Positions 45,787 through 56,289 of a DNA stretch of 64,000 bases are shown piece after piece (position 1 is the first letter of the stretch; every line of letters starts with the position of its first letter). This DNA is from Marthasterias glacialis (taxonomy: Eukaryota > Echinodermata > Asteroidea > Forcipulatida > Asteriidae). Location of the stretch: positions 21,602,865 through 21,666,864 of the forward strand of contig OU452229.1 in NCBI GenBank assembly GCA_911728455.2, in the 5' to 3' direction. The position numbers and the translations under genes are program-made. The notes under the pieces were generated by a model that saw nothing but the letters and a program-made list of their open reading frames with translations, made no database searches and was not told the DNA's origin.

Positions 45787-46200
45787 TGTTATAATACACA
45801 GTTTTTATATAGCGCTTTATCACACCCTATGGGCGTCTCAGAGCGCTCAGTATTTTTTCCTGCAAGGTATGATGAGTTATGTTTTTGAAGTATGCGACCT
45901 GTTCCTTTACATAGCACCATGTAATGGTTCACAAGATGCTGTGGCGCAATCTGCAGCCGATCAAACCAGGAACACTGGGGCGAACCCCTTCTCTTTGCGA
46001 TAAGTGTCACTGGGTTCTTTTACGTGCATTACACAACACACGGGACCAACGGCTTTACGTCCCATCCGAAGGACGAAGCAATAATGGTAAAGTGTCTTGC
46101 TTAAGGACACAAGTGTCACGACCGGGACTCGAACCCACACTCTGCTGATCAGAGACACCAGAGCTTGAGTCCGGTGTTCTTATCCGCTCGGCCATGACAC
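45787..46200 (-). mobile_element. tRNA-Leu-headed SINE, family D, full copy
   Basis: Read on the minus strand, 46200-46113 is a tRNA-Leu-like head with a complete 7-bp acceptor stem, a five-bp anticodon stem around CTCAAGC (anticodon CAA) and a class II variable arm. The T stem is mispaired (one G-G), so it is not a working tRNA. The body follows with TTAAGCAAGACACTTTACC, GGATGGGACGTAAAGCCGTT and GGTCCCGTGTGTT, and it ends GATAAAGCGCTATATAAAAA. The tail type is common in deuterostome SINEs. Confidence 0.8.
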
Positions 46201-46519
46201 GCTGTTGTCAGTGTGTCATACACGTGCAAGGCACATTTTCAGTTCTTGTGTTCAGATACGTCTCGGTGTTCTACTTTAGGTGGTCCACCGGCCTAATGCT
46301 AGTTAAAAACACCTGATGACCAGTCAGTATTCTCTCCAAGTGGTCCGGCTAGCTAGTTCAGTGTTGAAAAGCATTCCTATTTAATACGAAATATGGACTC
46401 GTGAAAAAGCTGACGGACGAGTGAAAGGACAAGCTAAACTGGTCCCACTGAAAAAGTTCAGGGCAAACACTGCTTCTTGATGGCAAGGCCTGGTACTTCA
46501 CTGAGGCAACGAGGGCAAA

Positions 46520-46583
46520 TAGGAGACTTTGGGGGACACTAGGTGGCAGCAGATTTACCTGGTAAGTCTGCTGCCACCTAGAG
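46520..46583. repeat. Palindromic mini-element with CTCF-like arms, copy 2
   Basis: TAGGAGACTTTGGGGGACAC, then ACTAGGTGGCAGCAG (about 46539-46553), a short loop, and CTGCTGCCACCTAG (46568-46581). ACACTAGGTGGCAG fits the vertebrate CTCF core CCASYAGRKGGCRS at 13 of 14 positions. The two motifs face opposite ways. Confidence 0.6.
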
Positions 46584-48085
46584 CAAGTTCGAGTGCGCAC
46601 TATGGTTAACTACAGGTCGACCATCTTGACCCGAACCCAGGCTGGCCGACCATTGGTTGACCGCTGTGGTCGACCATTTGGAACCAGCCTCAGGACCTTG
46701 GTTTTCTGCCCTGGTCCCCGTAGCCTTGTTTCATGTCAACCTGTCTGAAGCGCAGAAGGGAACCAGTGACGAAATTGCAGAATGGCGGAAAGTCATGGAA
46801 GTGCACGTATCAGTGCTGACAAAGATTTGTGTTTAACCTAGACCACCTAACGGGTCGTTCAAGTGTATACGTCACTGCGCATGTGCATTGCTAGTCAGTG
46901 GTCAACCACAGTTCGACCAAATGAGCACGCTCAAACTTGCTCCATGTGTCCTCGGAAGTCTCCCATTGTCATATGTGTCTGCTGTGGACGCCCTCTATGT
47001 CAGCTGTGGACACAGACTAGAGTATCAATATCATGTGACATGCCTCCATGGCAAAATGAACCAGCTCAACCAATGAGAAAGCTGAAGTTTGCCGCACAGC
47101 TACACTGGGCATTCGTATATCCTCAAAGCCAATACGCACAGATCTAAACACACAGCGTTCCCCGGATTCTACATCTATGATAGATTTTTACTTTACTGCA
47201 TGCATAGCGCGTAGGCTTTTACTTTTACGCTATTCGCAGCTAATGTAAAAAAGCTGGCATAGTTTATCAAAAAAAAATAAAAAATGCTTTCCAAAAATTA
47301 AATATGCATGGATCTCTACAGTGTGCAGAAAGTATTTTCATGTAGATATGACTTATATAATAAATGGGGTCATATCATCGTGTTGGGGCAACAAAGGTTT
47401 TAACTCAAGTGTGGAGAGATCTCGTTTACTCCTACGTGTTTAACCTACAGTTATATTTAATTGACCTCTATCATTTTTACCATTTCATGGTACCATCGAG
47501 GACATTTCTTAACACTGGGCACTTGATGTGCAATTATTCCAGTTGTATACGCAGTATTATTGTTTATCTCACAGTTAGCACAGCTATTATTTTAAGTAGA
47601 CAGATGTTTTGTTTCTTTCCTTAAAGTCAGGGTTTTCATACATTGTTTTATTGTTTCACACAAAAAGGTTGGACTCTTCCATTTAGGAATCAGTATGGTG
47701 TTTCCTTTACACTTGTGAACATGGACGTTAACACCAAGAGTTTTGAAATGTGGTGTCAACTCATCCATCCATAGTGTATTAAAGTCTTAATCACATTTCT
47801 TAAATTCTCCCTTTTTTTTCTTTTCTTTTTTCCAAGACATCATGGCTGGTGTTGGCAATTATTTTTTCAAAACAAAGTGCTTTATAAGTTTGACAACTTT
47901 ATAAGTCAATAGTTTGAGTTTTCCACTTTTTGGGTGGGTTTTCAATGTACTTGCCTATGAACTGATTTGAAGCTGTTCGATAAATCAGTTTAATAAAATT
48001 ATATGCACAGGATGGCTTGAGAAGAAAAAAAATGCGTTACACCAGGTGTTACTGCAAGAAAGGGTCATGCAAATCCACCAGAATA
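46584..48085. other. Intergenic, no supported gene
   Basis: Contains GGTCGACCA-type partial palindromes at about 46615-46930, then AT-rich sequence. Confidence 0.35.
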
Positions 48086-48350
48086 ATGGGAGACTTTTCT
48101 GATGTTAGCGGGCGCCCCAGGAAGCGGTCGTTTTCTATAGAGAGGTTTCACATGACGTCATCCGAGACCTTTTTCTAACGCTACGTGCACAAACAGACAC
48201 TGGAAATCATTCAGCAGACGATGCGCCAGCCATTGAGTTTGTACATGGCTGTACCCAACATGGCTGCGAAACGAACTTTTCCCGAAGTCACGCAAAGTCC
48301 CGAAAGGACCGCTTACTGGGGCGCCCGCTAACGTCTCAAAAGTCTCCCAT
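48086..48350. mobile_element. Inverted-repeat MITE, family B, copy 2
   Basis: Ends ATGGGAGACTTTTCTGATGT and, reversed, ATGGGAGACTTTTGAGACGT, followed by TAGCGGGCGCCCCAG on both sides. It is near-identical to 6821-7085 along its length, which suggests recent spread. The internal site here is CACATGACGTCATC: the CRE is kept and the E-box core has changed. Confidence 0.8.
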
Positions 48351-49782
48351 TTACTCTATTTCTTTTTTTTAGAGTTAACCCTCATTTCTTAGATTCGTTG
48401 CTTTTTATAAACCAAGAACTCAGTGATTTATGCCAAAGTTTAAAAGTATTCAATATTCAGACAAATAGTTGTATTTACTGTTTTGTTTCACCCTTCAAAT
48501 TTACTCAATCGAAAAACGGTTTTGAGCTGGTTTACATTGATATATTTATACGCCCAACTTCATTAGAGCTGCCGTATGCAACGATTTAAAAACTCTCGCC
48601 TAGTAAAACGTTACCACTCCACCTCATCAAATTACAACACCCAAAGTTTTTAGATTGAATCTGGTTGTGTTAGTCAGGTAGGAAAAGTATAGTACCGGAC
48701 GAAAGATTGGCATACGAACATGATGTTTTTAAATAAAAGAATCATGTTGGAAACCATAATAGACGGGTGGAGAAAAAAAATCAGCTTTTGTTCTGCGCGA
48801 AGAACAAACACAAATATCTGTACGTTTTAGTTTAATCTGGAAAATTGTCGAAATTCAGTGGGAAGATGGATCGAGTGTCTCTAAACGATGAAACGCAAAT
48901 GTAGACAAAAGTGTTGATAAGAATTTAGGTATCATTCTGAGATGTATTACTTATTTAGATGTACATGTACATTAACATTTAACCCGCTATAGATTTATGG
49001 TAAATGTCTTCAAGAAAGTCTACAGTACGTGAAATCGTAACGTGTTAAGCAATGTCAGTGTAAACCAGTGTTGATCTGTTGTAGACAGGTTTTTATGGTT
49101 GTTGTACATTATTGTGTATATTACTGTGTAAATTATGATCTTGTCATATAAATTGTTCCCAAAATAAAATGCAAAGTGTCGTGTTTACTTAAATAATCAT
49201 CGACTGTTGGTGATTTTTTTGTTTGTCCTTGTATCATCTGCGATTTCCCCGTAAATGACCGCGCGTCGTTTCATGGTTTAAGATACATGGATGACGAATC
49301 ATGATCGGTTTATTATCATGTAACTCAGCTTAAACATCGAATAAATAAATATTAATATAAAAAAAAAGAGCAGGATTGATTTATCGTGGCTTTCTTGATG
49401 TGCGGATTTATCAAATTGCCTTTAATAAAATGTCTTGAAGGAGGTGAATTTTCATACACGGTACAATCACGGGAATGAAGGGCTCCCTCTTGTGTTCAGA
49501 CCTTGAAGCGGGACTTCAGTTTTGTGATGCACACATTTTCCAATAGAGTCCATTTGAAAGAGGAGAGTGGGGGAATTGCGAGTCTCCAACCTCACAAAAT
49601 GTGATTTAACCGTTAAAATGGTGTAAAATGTGATTTAATTTTTATACTATTAGTCTCTCTCAGAGCGAAATTTGAATCATGACGTCATTGGACACCTACG
49701 AACAAAATTAATGTGTCTTAATATTCCAAAGGGGAATTTTTGCGTTTTGATAGATAATTTTTTGCATTCGAGGATAACGAAT

Positions 49783-49925
49783 ATTATTTGGTTTTTGGCC
49801 ATACACCGATGTGTGTTAAAAGCGCTGTATACTTTCCCGAGTCCTGTGGGAAAACCCATGCATATTCCTCGGGTAGGATTCGAACTCACGACCTCCCGCC
49901 AATAAGGAATGTTTGCGTCAGTCAA
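49783..49925 (-). repeat. tRNA-like repeat, family C, inverted
   Basis: Minus strand: GGTCGTGAGTTCGAATCCTA (box B) followed by CACAGGACTCGGGAAAGTAT and ACACATCGGTGT. The order matches 60255-60425. Confidence 0.55.
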
Positions 49926-50429
49926 AATGTCAAATTCAATCATCGAGACTCAAGAAATGAACTAAAAGTTCTTTGTACAAAAATGTATAGATCCATATTG
50001 TTTGAAATGTGACGTCATTGGACGTTTTTTGATTTTAATTCAATTTTGGGGTGAACAAAGGAAAGGTTACCGGAGCAGGATGACAAGTCGCTTGGGAAGG
50101 GTTATCAAACAATGGCATTTTACACTGTTCGTGAGGTTGAAGACTTGTAATAAGGACTCTATCTATTTGAAAATGAGTGCTTCACAAAACTGAATTTGAC
50201 CTCGGAGCCCCTTTTTAAGTTAATGTCCATTATTTTGAGGTAGTGTTTGTACAGAGTCCGTGCAACCTATAATGGAAGTTTGGGGATTTCATCCAGAAGC
50301 CCGGATGAAAGACGCGTTACACAGTGTTGTTGGCGTTAGACTTGCACCCCTGATGTGGGATTTAAAGTTAACATAGTCATTTTTGAAAATGATCTTTGCA
50401 CACTGTTGATGCTTGAAATTAATATTCTT

Positions 50430-50793
50430 TTAAAGCCAACATTGGTAAACTGACTGTAAATGCTTGCATTATTTGCACGAATCAAGATATTTGTAATAAA
50501 ACCAACTTGTGAAAACTTCAGCTCATTTCGTCGTTTTATGTGCAGGAAAAGGGTAAAAAATGCATTCAGCATTTTTGTACGCATTCCTAATAGGCATGAG
50601 TTTTCGTCTCCCCGAGAGACGAAAACTAACTTTGGATCTTATTTAATTTATTATTTAAAAACGATATCACTTTGGGCAGAAATATTTCAAGGAAAGTTTT
50701 CTACCATCATTATCTTTATACCATGTAAGGTATCTATGTAAATCTGTGAACATTTATGTTCTTCTTCTTACCAATGTTGAGCTGGGGCTTTAA
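50430..50793. mobile_element. TTAA-flanked MITE family A, best-preserved ends
   Basis: Both ends are at TTAA (50430-50433 and 50790-50793). The left end has lost part of CCCAGCTC; the right end reads CCAATGTTGAGCTGGGGCTT. The centre is GTTTTCGTCTCCCCGAGAGACGAAAAC-like, with CGTCTC facing GAGACG. Confidence 0.75.
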
Positions 50794-51698
50794 GAAATGC
50801 CGTCATTTTCATGAATATTGTGGTAAAATATGTTCTTATTTTAATTCGCAGTGTTTTAGACCGCATGGGGGCGTGTGTGAACCAACGATGCAAGCATTTA
50901 AAACGAAGTATTTTTACATTGTTATTGTTATTGTTATTTATTTGGCCGTTATAGTCCTACAGGCCGCCAAATTAAGATAAATCTGTAATAGACCGATCCA
51001 TTAAGCCCCGCCTACTAACGTATTGACCAATCATAGTCTTGACAACACCACTGAAAGTCCGACAAATGTCCTACGCGTTAAAAACCCATTATAAAAGTAA
51101 ACAAACCGCAAGAGCACACACAACTGCACATACTTTTGTTTAGCTTTAACTTTTTCGTTTTTTTTCTGGTGGTGCAAACCCCACAGCAGTGGTCCTTGTA
51201 CAGTCGTATAAAAGTAGTTAAATAGTGTTCCTGATGTCGGCATTGTTCTTTGGACTCGAGGCACTGCTCAAAAGGCCACAAAACTAAATCCATACCGTTC
51301 ACAAAAACCATGTACGTGTGTTCACAATTCAGTGTTTTTCAGGCTTCACACTATTACGAAATCTTTTACGATTTTTCGTTCAGTATTTCATGCGAAAGTT
51401 CCTGACGAACAACTCGACGTTTCGATCAATAAAAGCTCCCACCGAGATCCAGAGAAAATCTGGATCTCGATGGATCTGTTTTGTCTGAGGTTCGTTGACC
51501 AGGAAACGACCGAGACACATGAATAACAGTACACTTAAAATGCATCGTAAATATCCATTTGCATGTGCTATGAATTGGTGGCATGAGAGATTGTTTTAAG
51601 CATAACGAACGCACACGCTGACGTCTAAATACGAACATTCATTCCAATCTTTGCCGACCTAAAAAGAAAACTTCGAAATGTCAAATGTTCACATTTTT

Positions 51699-51833
51699 GG
51701 TATGTTTGGACCTCACTTCCACTCCATTCTGTTTTTGAATCGAATTAAGTAAAAAGTTAATGGCTGGGTATGTTTGGACCTCACTTCCACTCCATTCTGT
51801 TTTTGAATCGAATTAAGTAAAAAGTTAATGGCT
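51699..51833 (+). repeat. 68-base tandem duplication
   Basis: The unit beginning GGTATGTTTGGACCTCACTT occurs twice in a row with no visible mismatch, so the duplication is recent. No function is evident. Confidence 0.85.
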
Positions 51834-52725
51834 GCAGTATATTTTTTAGATGTTAAGTCATAGTTTTGACCTTTACTTTTGCAGACTGAAGTTATTTCAA
51901 GAAACAAAATAATAATGATACACAAACAGGTTTGTATTTTAAAATCTGACGCAAAAAGAAAAAAAAACATATCACAGCCTGATGATCTTTCTAAGAAAAA
52001 CTTGTAAACCGGCTACAAACTTCGGTTCCTTTTTTGATATCCTTCTTTTCTTCTTCCTCTTTTTTTCACCCTATTTGTTTTATGTTTTCTTTTCTTTTCA
52101 TAGGTAGGTGGAACCGGTGATGTTTTGTTTTCGTTGATGGCAAACTGGAATGAGATTTCTGATTGGGGGAAAACAAGACACTCCTACGGGAGAAAAAAGT
52201 AAACAATATTCGAGTCCGTAGTATAAGGGGGATTCAAACGAATTCGTAACCTGATATTAAAATAAATAAATTCATTTTGTTTTGTTGGTGAATAGTGATT
52301 AGTTTGCAGAATTTCAATAAACTTAAAGGAAATGTCTTGAACGGAACACGAGGAACTTGACTGACAGACTAATCAGATTTGTTTTTGTTTGTTTTGTTTT
52401 TTTATTATGATTATTTTTTTCCATTTTTATTTAGACAGGGTAGCTTTATTTTGTTTCAACTACTATCCCTCAGGCCTCTGATGTTTCTAAAATATTATTT
52501 TATTGAAGTGCTGTGCAAAATCGATTTGTCTATTACTTTTCAATATTTTCTCGAAACAATCTACATTTGAAGGAGTATTTGGAAGAGTCCAATCTTTCAA
52601 ATCCTTTTATATAAAATCCTAAAAGTAGTCAAGTATATAAGTGTTCAAACAATTAAAGATGTAGTTTGCCAACTTATCACTGACATAAAAAGACGCCCAG
52701 TAAAGAGCTGCAGCTTATGACCAGT

Positions 52726-53180
52726 GATGTTCCTTATCTTGATTCAAAGAGAGTAAGCTAATTTCAGGTGGCAGCAGTTTTGACAATTCACCAATAACGT
52801 GGGCAACCTTATCCTGGTGCAACGAGAGTAAATAACCTAAGAAGCAGAAGCCTGACTTACGTGAGCTGTACCTCATCTTGATTCAAAGAGACAATACTGT
52901 ACCCTGTCTTGATTCACAGAGAGTACATGGTGTAAACATCTCCCAGTAACAGTTGTTTTACGACATGACCAATACTGCAGATAGGCATGCAGTATACTGC
53001 AGGCCTACTTTTAGTTTCGACTCTCAGAGATTTTAAGCATGTCAGCATCAGCATATTTTAAATGACCGATACTGTACTACATATCGATCCATAGTGTAAG
53101 CATACCATTGGCATGTAGTTATGACAACGTACCAATGCTTTACCTTATCTTGATTCAAAGAGAGAAAGCCCTAACCGTGT
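52726..53180 (+). repeat. Degenerate tandem array, second locus
   Basis: CTTATCTTGATTCAAAGAGAG-type units occur near 52735, 52872, 52904 and 53146, with a weaker one near 52808. They are followed by AGTAAGC and AAGCAGAAGC-like sequence as at 2736-3920. Spacing is irregular (about 32-70 bases, with one gap). Confidence 0.55.
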
Positions 53181-53271
53181 AGCATCAAGTTTTGACATAT
53201 TTCGTCAACGAAGATGTCTGGAGCTTTCGGGAAGAAAGGTCGTGTTTCAGTGGGGGTCACTTGACCACAGA

Positions 53272-53792
53272 GGCTTGGATATTGTTTCAAACCAGCCAAC
53301 AATCTTTCTTTTGAAGGGCACCAACCCACCTCAGACCGTCCACAAGAAGAAGTCAATATTCCCCAAACATCTAAAACCTGCCCCATTCTCTCCCGTATTT
53401 TCCGGCGACCACGAAAGTTTGGTTTTCATCTAAAATCCGTGAATATTTTCTTCCGAATGAATAGCTCCGTCGTCACCGCACTCTCTATCAACAAAGATAT
53501 CAACCCCACGGGATTGTCCACACGAAAGCCCGATTTAGCTATGCATGAAGTGGAAACGCCACCACGGGTCGTAGGCGCATGGAGCTATGCATGTTCCAGG
53601 CAACTTGAGACGCGCGCAGGGAGCAGACCATCCACGTCGACGGAACCACCGGTCTCCATTAGGCAAATCCAGGGGGACAAAACTTGGAAATGGTACCCTC
53701 GATCCCCGCGTCGTGTCCCGCTGAGTGGTGCTCTGCGAATATCAAATAACTTGTTATCTGTTTTTTTTTATTGGAATAATGTTTTGATCTGA
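53272..53792 (+). CDS. Open CpG-richer patch, possible exon
   Basis: An open frame of about 173 codons begins right after a stop and near an acceptor-like CTTGACCACAG. It includes RRPRKFGFHLKSVNIFFRMN and ETRAGSRPSTSTEPPVS. Base composition from 53450 to 53730 is distinctly richer in GC and CpG than the flanks. No homologue or domain is recognised, and the opposite strand is also fairly open. It could instead be a CpG-rich promoter or a decayed element. Confidence 0.2.
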
Positions 53793-54128
53793 GAAATAAC
53801 AATACATGGGGGCAATCACCATGGTTGTTCCAATGATCTTTTCGAGTCAATTACAACGTATCTTGGAATCGATTAGGAGAGTACGTGCATTATTGATGTT
53901 CTTTTCTATCTCAAGCTTTCACAAAATGATAGAAACACCCATGAAGATTTCTTCAAGTTTTAAACACTCGATGTTTCTCCTTCTTGTAAAGATTCTCTTC
54001 TGTGTTATGCCTAAATGGGAATTTTTTTTACGCTTGCATTTCACTGGCCAATTGCTCAAAGACCACAAATTCAAGTGCATTTCCAGTTTCATGTTTAACT
54101 TTCAATTCATCGTGTGTCTATTAGACAT

Positions 54129-54236
54129 TTTGAGATAATGGTGGACACATTACTAGGGCACTATTTGGTTAGGGTAAATGTGTCTGCATACACCCAAACC
54201 AAACAGTGCCCTCCTATAGTGTCCGCACTACCTCAA
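54129..54236. repeat. Small inverted-repeat MITE
   Basis: TTGAGATAATGGTGGACAC and its inverse-like GTGTCCGCACTACCTCAA bound 108 bases; inner arms pair AGGGCACTATTTGGTT with AACCAAACAGTGCCCT. Confidence 0.65.
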
Positions 54237-54761
54237 GAAGGCTAATTGTACCTGTATTTTACTTCTTAGTTGCACTGTTTTATTGATTTACAATTATAGC
54301 CTTTTTTCTAGTTGCGCGTTTTTTTGGTTGGCGGCTCTAGTTTGTCTGTTCCTTTTGTCACCAACAGCTCTTCTCGTTTATTTGGTTGATTTGGGATACT
54401 ACCTGTCTAGTACCTAATCTCTTCGTACTTCCTGACACATAAAGCCTCCACAACTGGACCATTCATCCCTCTGTTTTGCTGTTCTTCGAAAGCGTCTCTC
54501 CATGAGTTGAACCCGGCTTGCGGTTTACTTCTTTCTCTATCGTTTTTCTCGAAGTTGTTTTTGGTCTACCAACCTTCCGTCGGCCCTCGAGCTGCTAGGT
54601 TAAGGCGGTTATACAATGGCGATCTTTTTGGTTTCCCGAGGACATGGCCTAACCAGTTCCATCGTTTTTCTTTTAGTTATTGGGTTATGTTACATGTTTG
54701 AGTTGCTTCGTTGAGTTCATCATTAGTTGATAAGATGTCTGGCCATTGGGTTTAAATTATT

Positions 54762-55014
54762 TGTGACTCAGCCTGTGTGAATGAGACACTTTGAGGTAAA
54801 ATTGTAAATTTCAATTTCATCATGTAGGGCATCTTCCAAGGATTAAAACGACACCACACTGACCTCAACAGAGTTTACGGTTCCAATTCAGAACAGTGTA
54901 CCCACTGTAGAGGTCAGTGTGGTGTCGTTTTAATCCTTGGAAGATGCCCTACATGATGAAATTTTGACTTAATTTTTTACCTCAAAGTGTCTCATTTACA
55001 CAGGCTGAGTCACA
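54762..55014. repeat. Near-perfect inverted-repeat MITE
   Basis: Arms of about 105 bases: TGTGACTCAGCCTGTGTGAA, GAGACACTTTGAGGTAAAA and GTAGGGCATCTTCCAAGGAT recur inverted with few mismatches. The 253-base unit has no coding capacity. High arm identity suggests recent activity or gene conversion. Confidence 0.85.
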
Positions 55015-55990
55015 TTTGTTTAAAGGTATTGAATGGATGTTAGTCTCTTCTGATCGTGTTTTTTTTTTTTTTTTCATTTCCCACTGTTCTCCAGTTGTGT
55101 CTATTTTTGATATTGTTTGTTTACAAATGTACAGCTTCCCGTAGTTGTATATATTGTATGTTTTTTGTATTTTAATATTGTCAGGATTTTATATCAGGAT
55201 AGTTGGGGGTTTATTGGGTCTGACACGTCAATGATGACAGCATTTTATCGTCTGAATATATAAAATAAAATAAATAAAAAATTCTTCTTAATACTATCCA
55301 AGCCGGGGGCCGAATCGTAAACCCCAAATAATTGCAAATATAAATTCCTGAAGAAGAAAAAAATCCCCTCTTTTTAAAAAACACTCTTCTACAGAATGTT
55401 GCACCTGTCCTTGATAAGCCGACCAGTTGGCGCTTACAACCCCCCCCCCCCCCCCCGAGTGATTTAAATGGCAAATTCAATACCACATTAAGTCCTCTGT
55501 AAGCACCACCACCCCCCCCCTCCTTGCCAGCCCACCACCCACCCCGGCACCCAATACACAATAGTAATCGCATTCCATCAACCAGAAACATCCTCGTTTT
55601 AAGACCACCCTTAAACTTTGAAATGTTTTGGCCGCAAGTCTTCTCTGACTATAATTTATGATACAATCTATATGCAGAACGGGTCTGGATCTTCATCTTG
55701 TTTTGTAAGGGCAGACCGGCAAAAGAATAAGTCGTCTACACATATTTATCTGAATGTGTCTTTAAATGCAAAAGGGAACGAACTTTCACAAGATTTTTCC
55801 CCCCGTAAATTTTACTTATGGTTATCAAAAATGTGTGGTTGATAGGCGCTAACTCATGCTCAAATCTCGCTAATGTTCGTAAATTATGTTCGCCTCGTTG
55901 TCATCAGATAGACAGGCGAGGATAAAACTGTGCTTTTTTGTTTTATTTTTATTTTATTTGTTTTCCCTTTTTTTTTTAACAACAAAGGGA
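55015..55990. other. Upstream region of gene 3
   Basis: T/A-rich tracts, a C homopolymer at about 55440-55456 and no supported exon. The core promoter follows at 55998. Confidence 0.35.
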
Positions 55991-55997
55991 ATTCAGT

Positions 55998-56023
55998 CAC
56001 GTGATCAGCATTGGGTATATAAG
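55998..56023 (+). promoter_or_regulatory. E-box plus TATA core promoter of gene 3
   Basis: CACGTG at 55998-56003 lies 12 bases before TATATAAG at 56016-56023. Transcription should start about 56045-56055, leaving a 5' leader of roughly 145 bases before ATG 56196. The extended E-box CAGTCACGTGA is shared with the site at 23511. Confidence 0.6.
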
Positions 56024-56195
56024 CGACTGCGTGGAAAAACTTCATGTCCAGTGCTGTTCAGATTTGTCGGTGTTCACTTCGTGACGTGTAGTATTTTTTT
56101 TACAACTTCTGTTTAAAAAAAAAAGCATCACGAGGTTTTCGTTTTGGCGTGAAAGGACGACATTCCAGACGCGCGTAAAAGAGTGTACGGTGAAT

Positions 56196-56289
56196 ATGGG
56201 TTACTTTTCAGCGAGTTTGCCTTCACTACCGGCCGTCACGATGTTTGTTTTGGCAACCGTTGTAATTGTAAACACATCAATAACTGATG
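56196..56289 (+). CDS. Gene 3 exon 1, signal peptide
   Basis: ATG in the context GTGAATATGG starts 31 codons, then a split Gly or Val codon at a strong donor G|GTAAGT (phase 1). The residues form an uncharged N-region, a strongly hydrophobic core and a polar end (NTSITD). ATG at 56241 inside the exon could be an alternative start that still keeps the core. Confidence 0.65.

Larger units (their letters stand above)
48351..52725. other. Intergenic stretch with dispersed repeats
   Basis: No supported exon. Includes a family C tRNA-like fragment (49783-49925), a family A MITE (50430-50793) and a 68-base tandem duplication (51699-51833). Confidence 0.4.

Noticed and set aside
46113..46200. Functional tRNA-Leu(CAA) gene
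   Set aside because: T stem is mispaired and the sequence continues into a SINE body.
50336..50741. Opposed frames of 82 and 93 codons
   Set aside because: Both lie in a family A MITE; similar frames recur at other copies.
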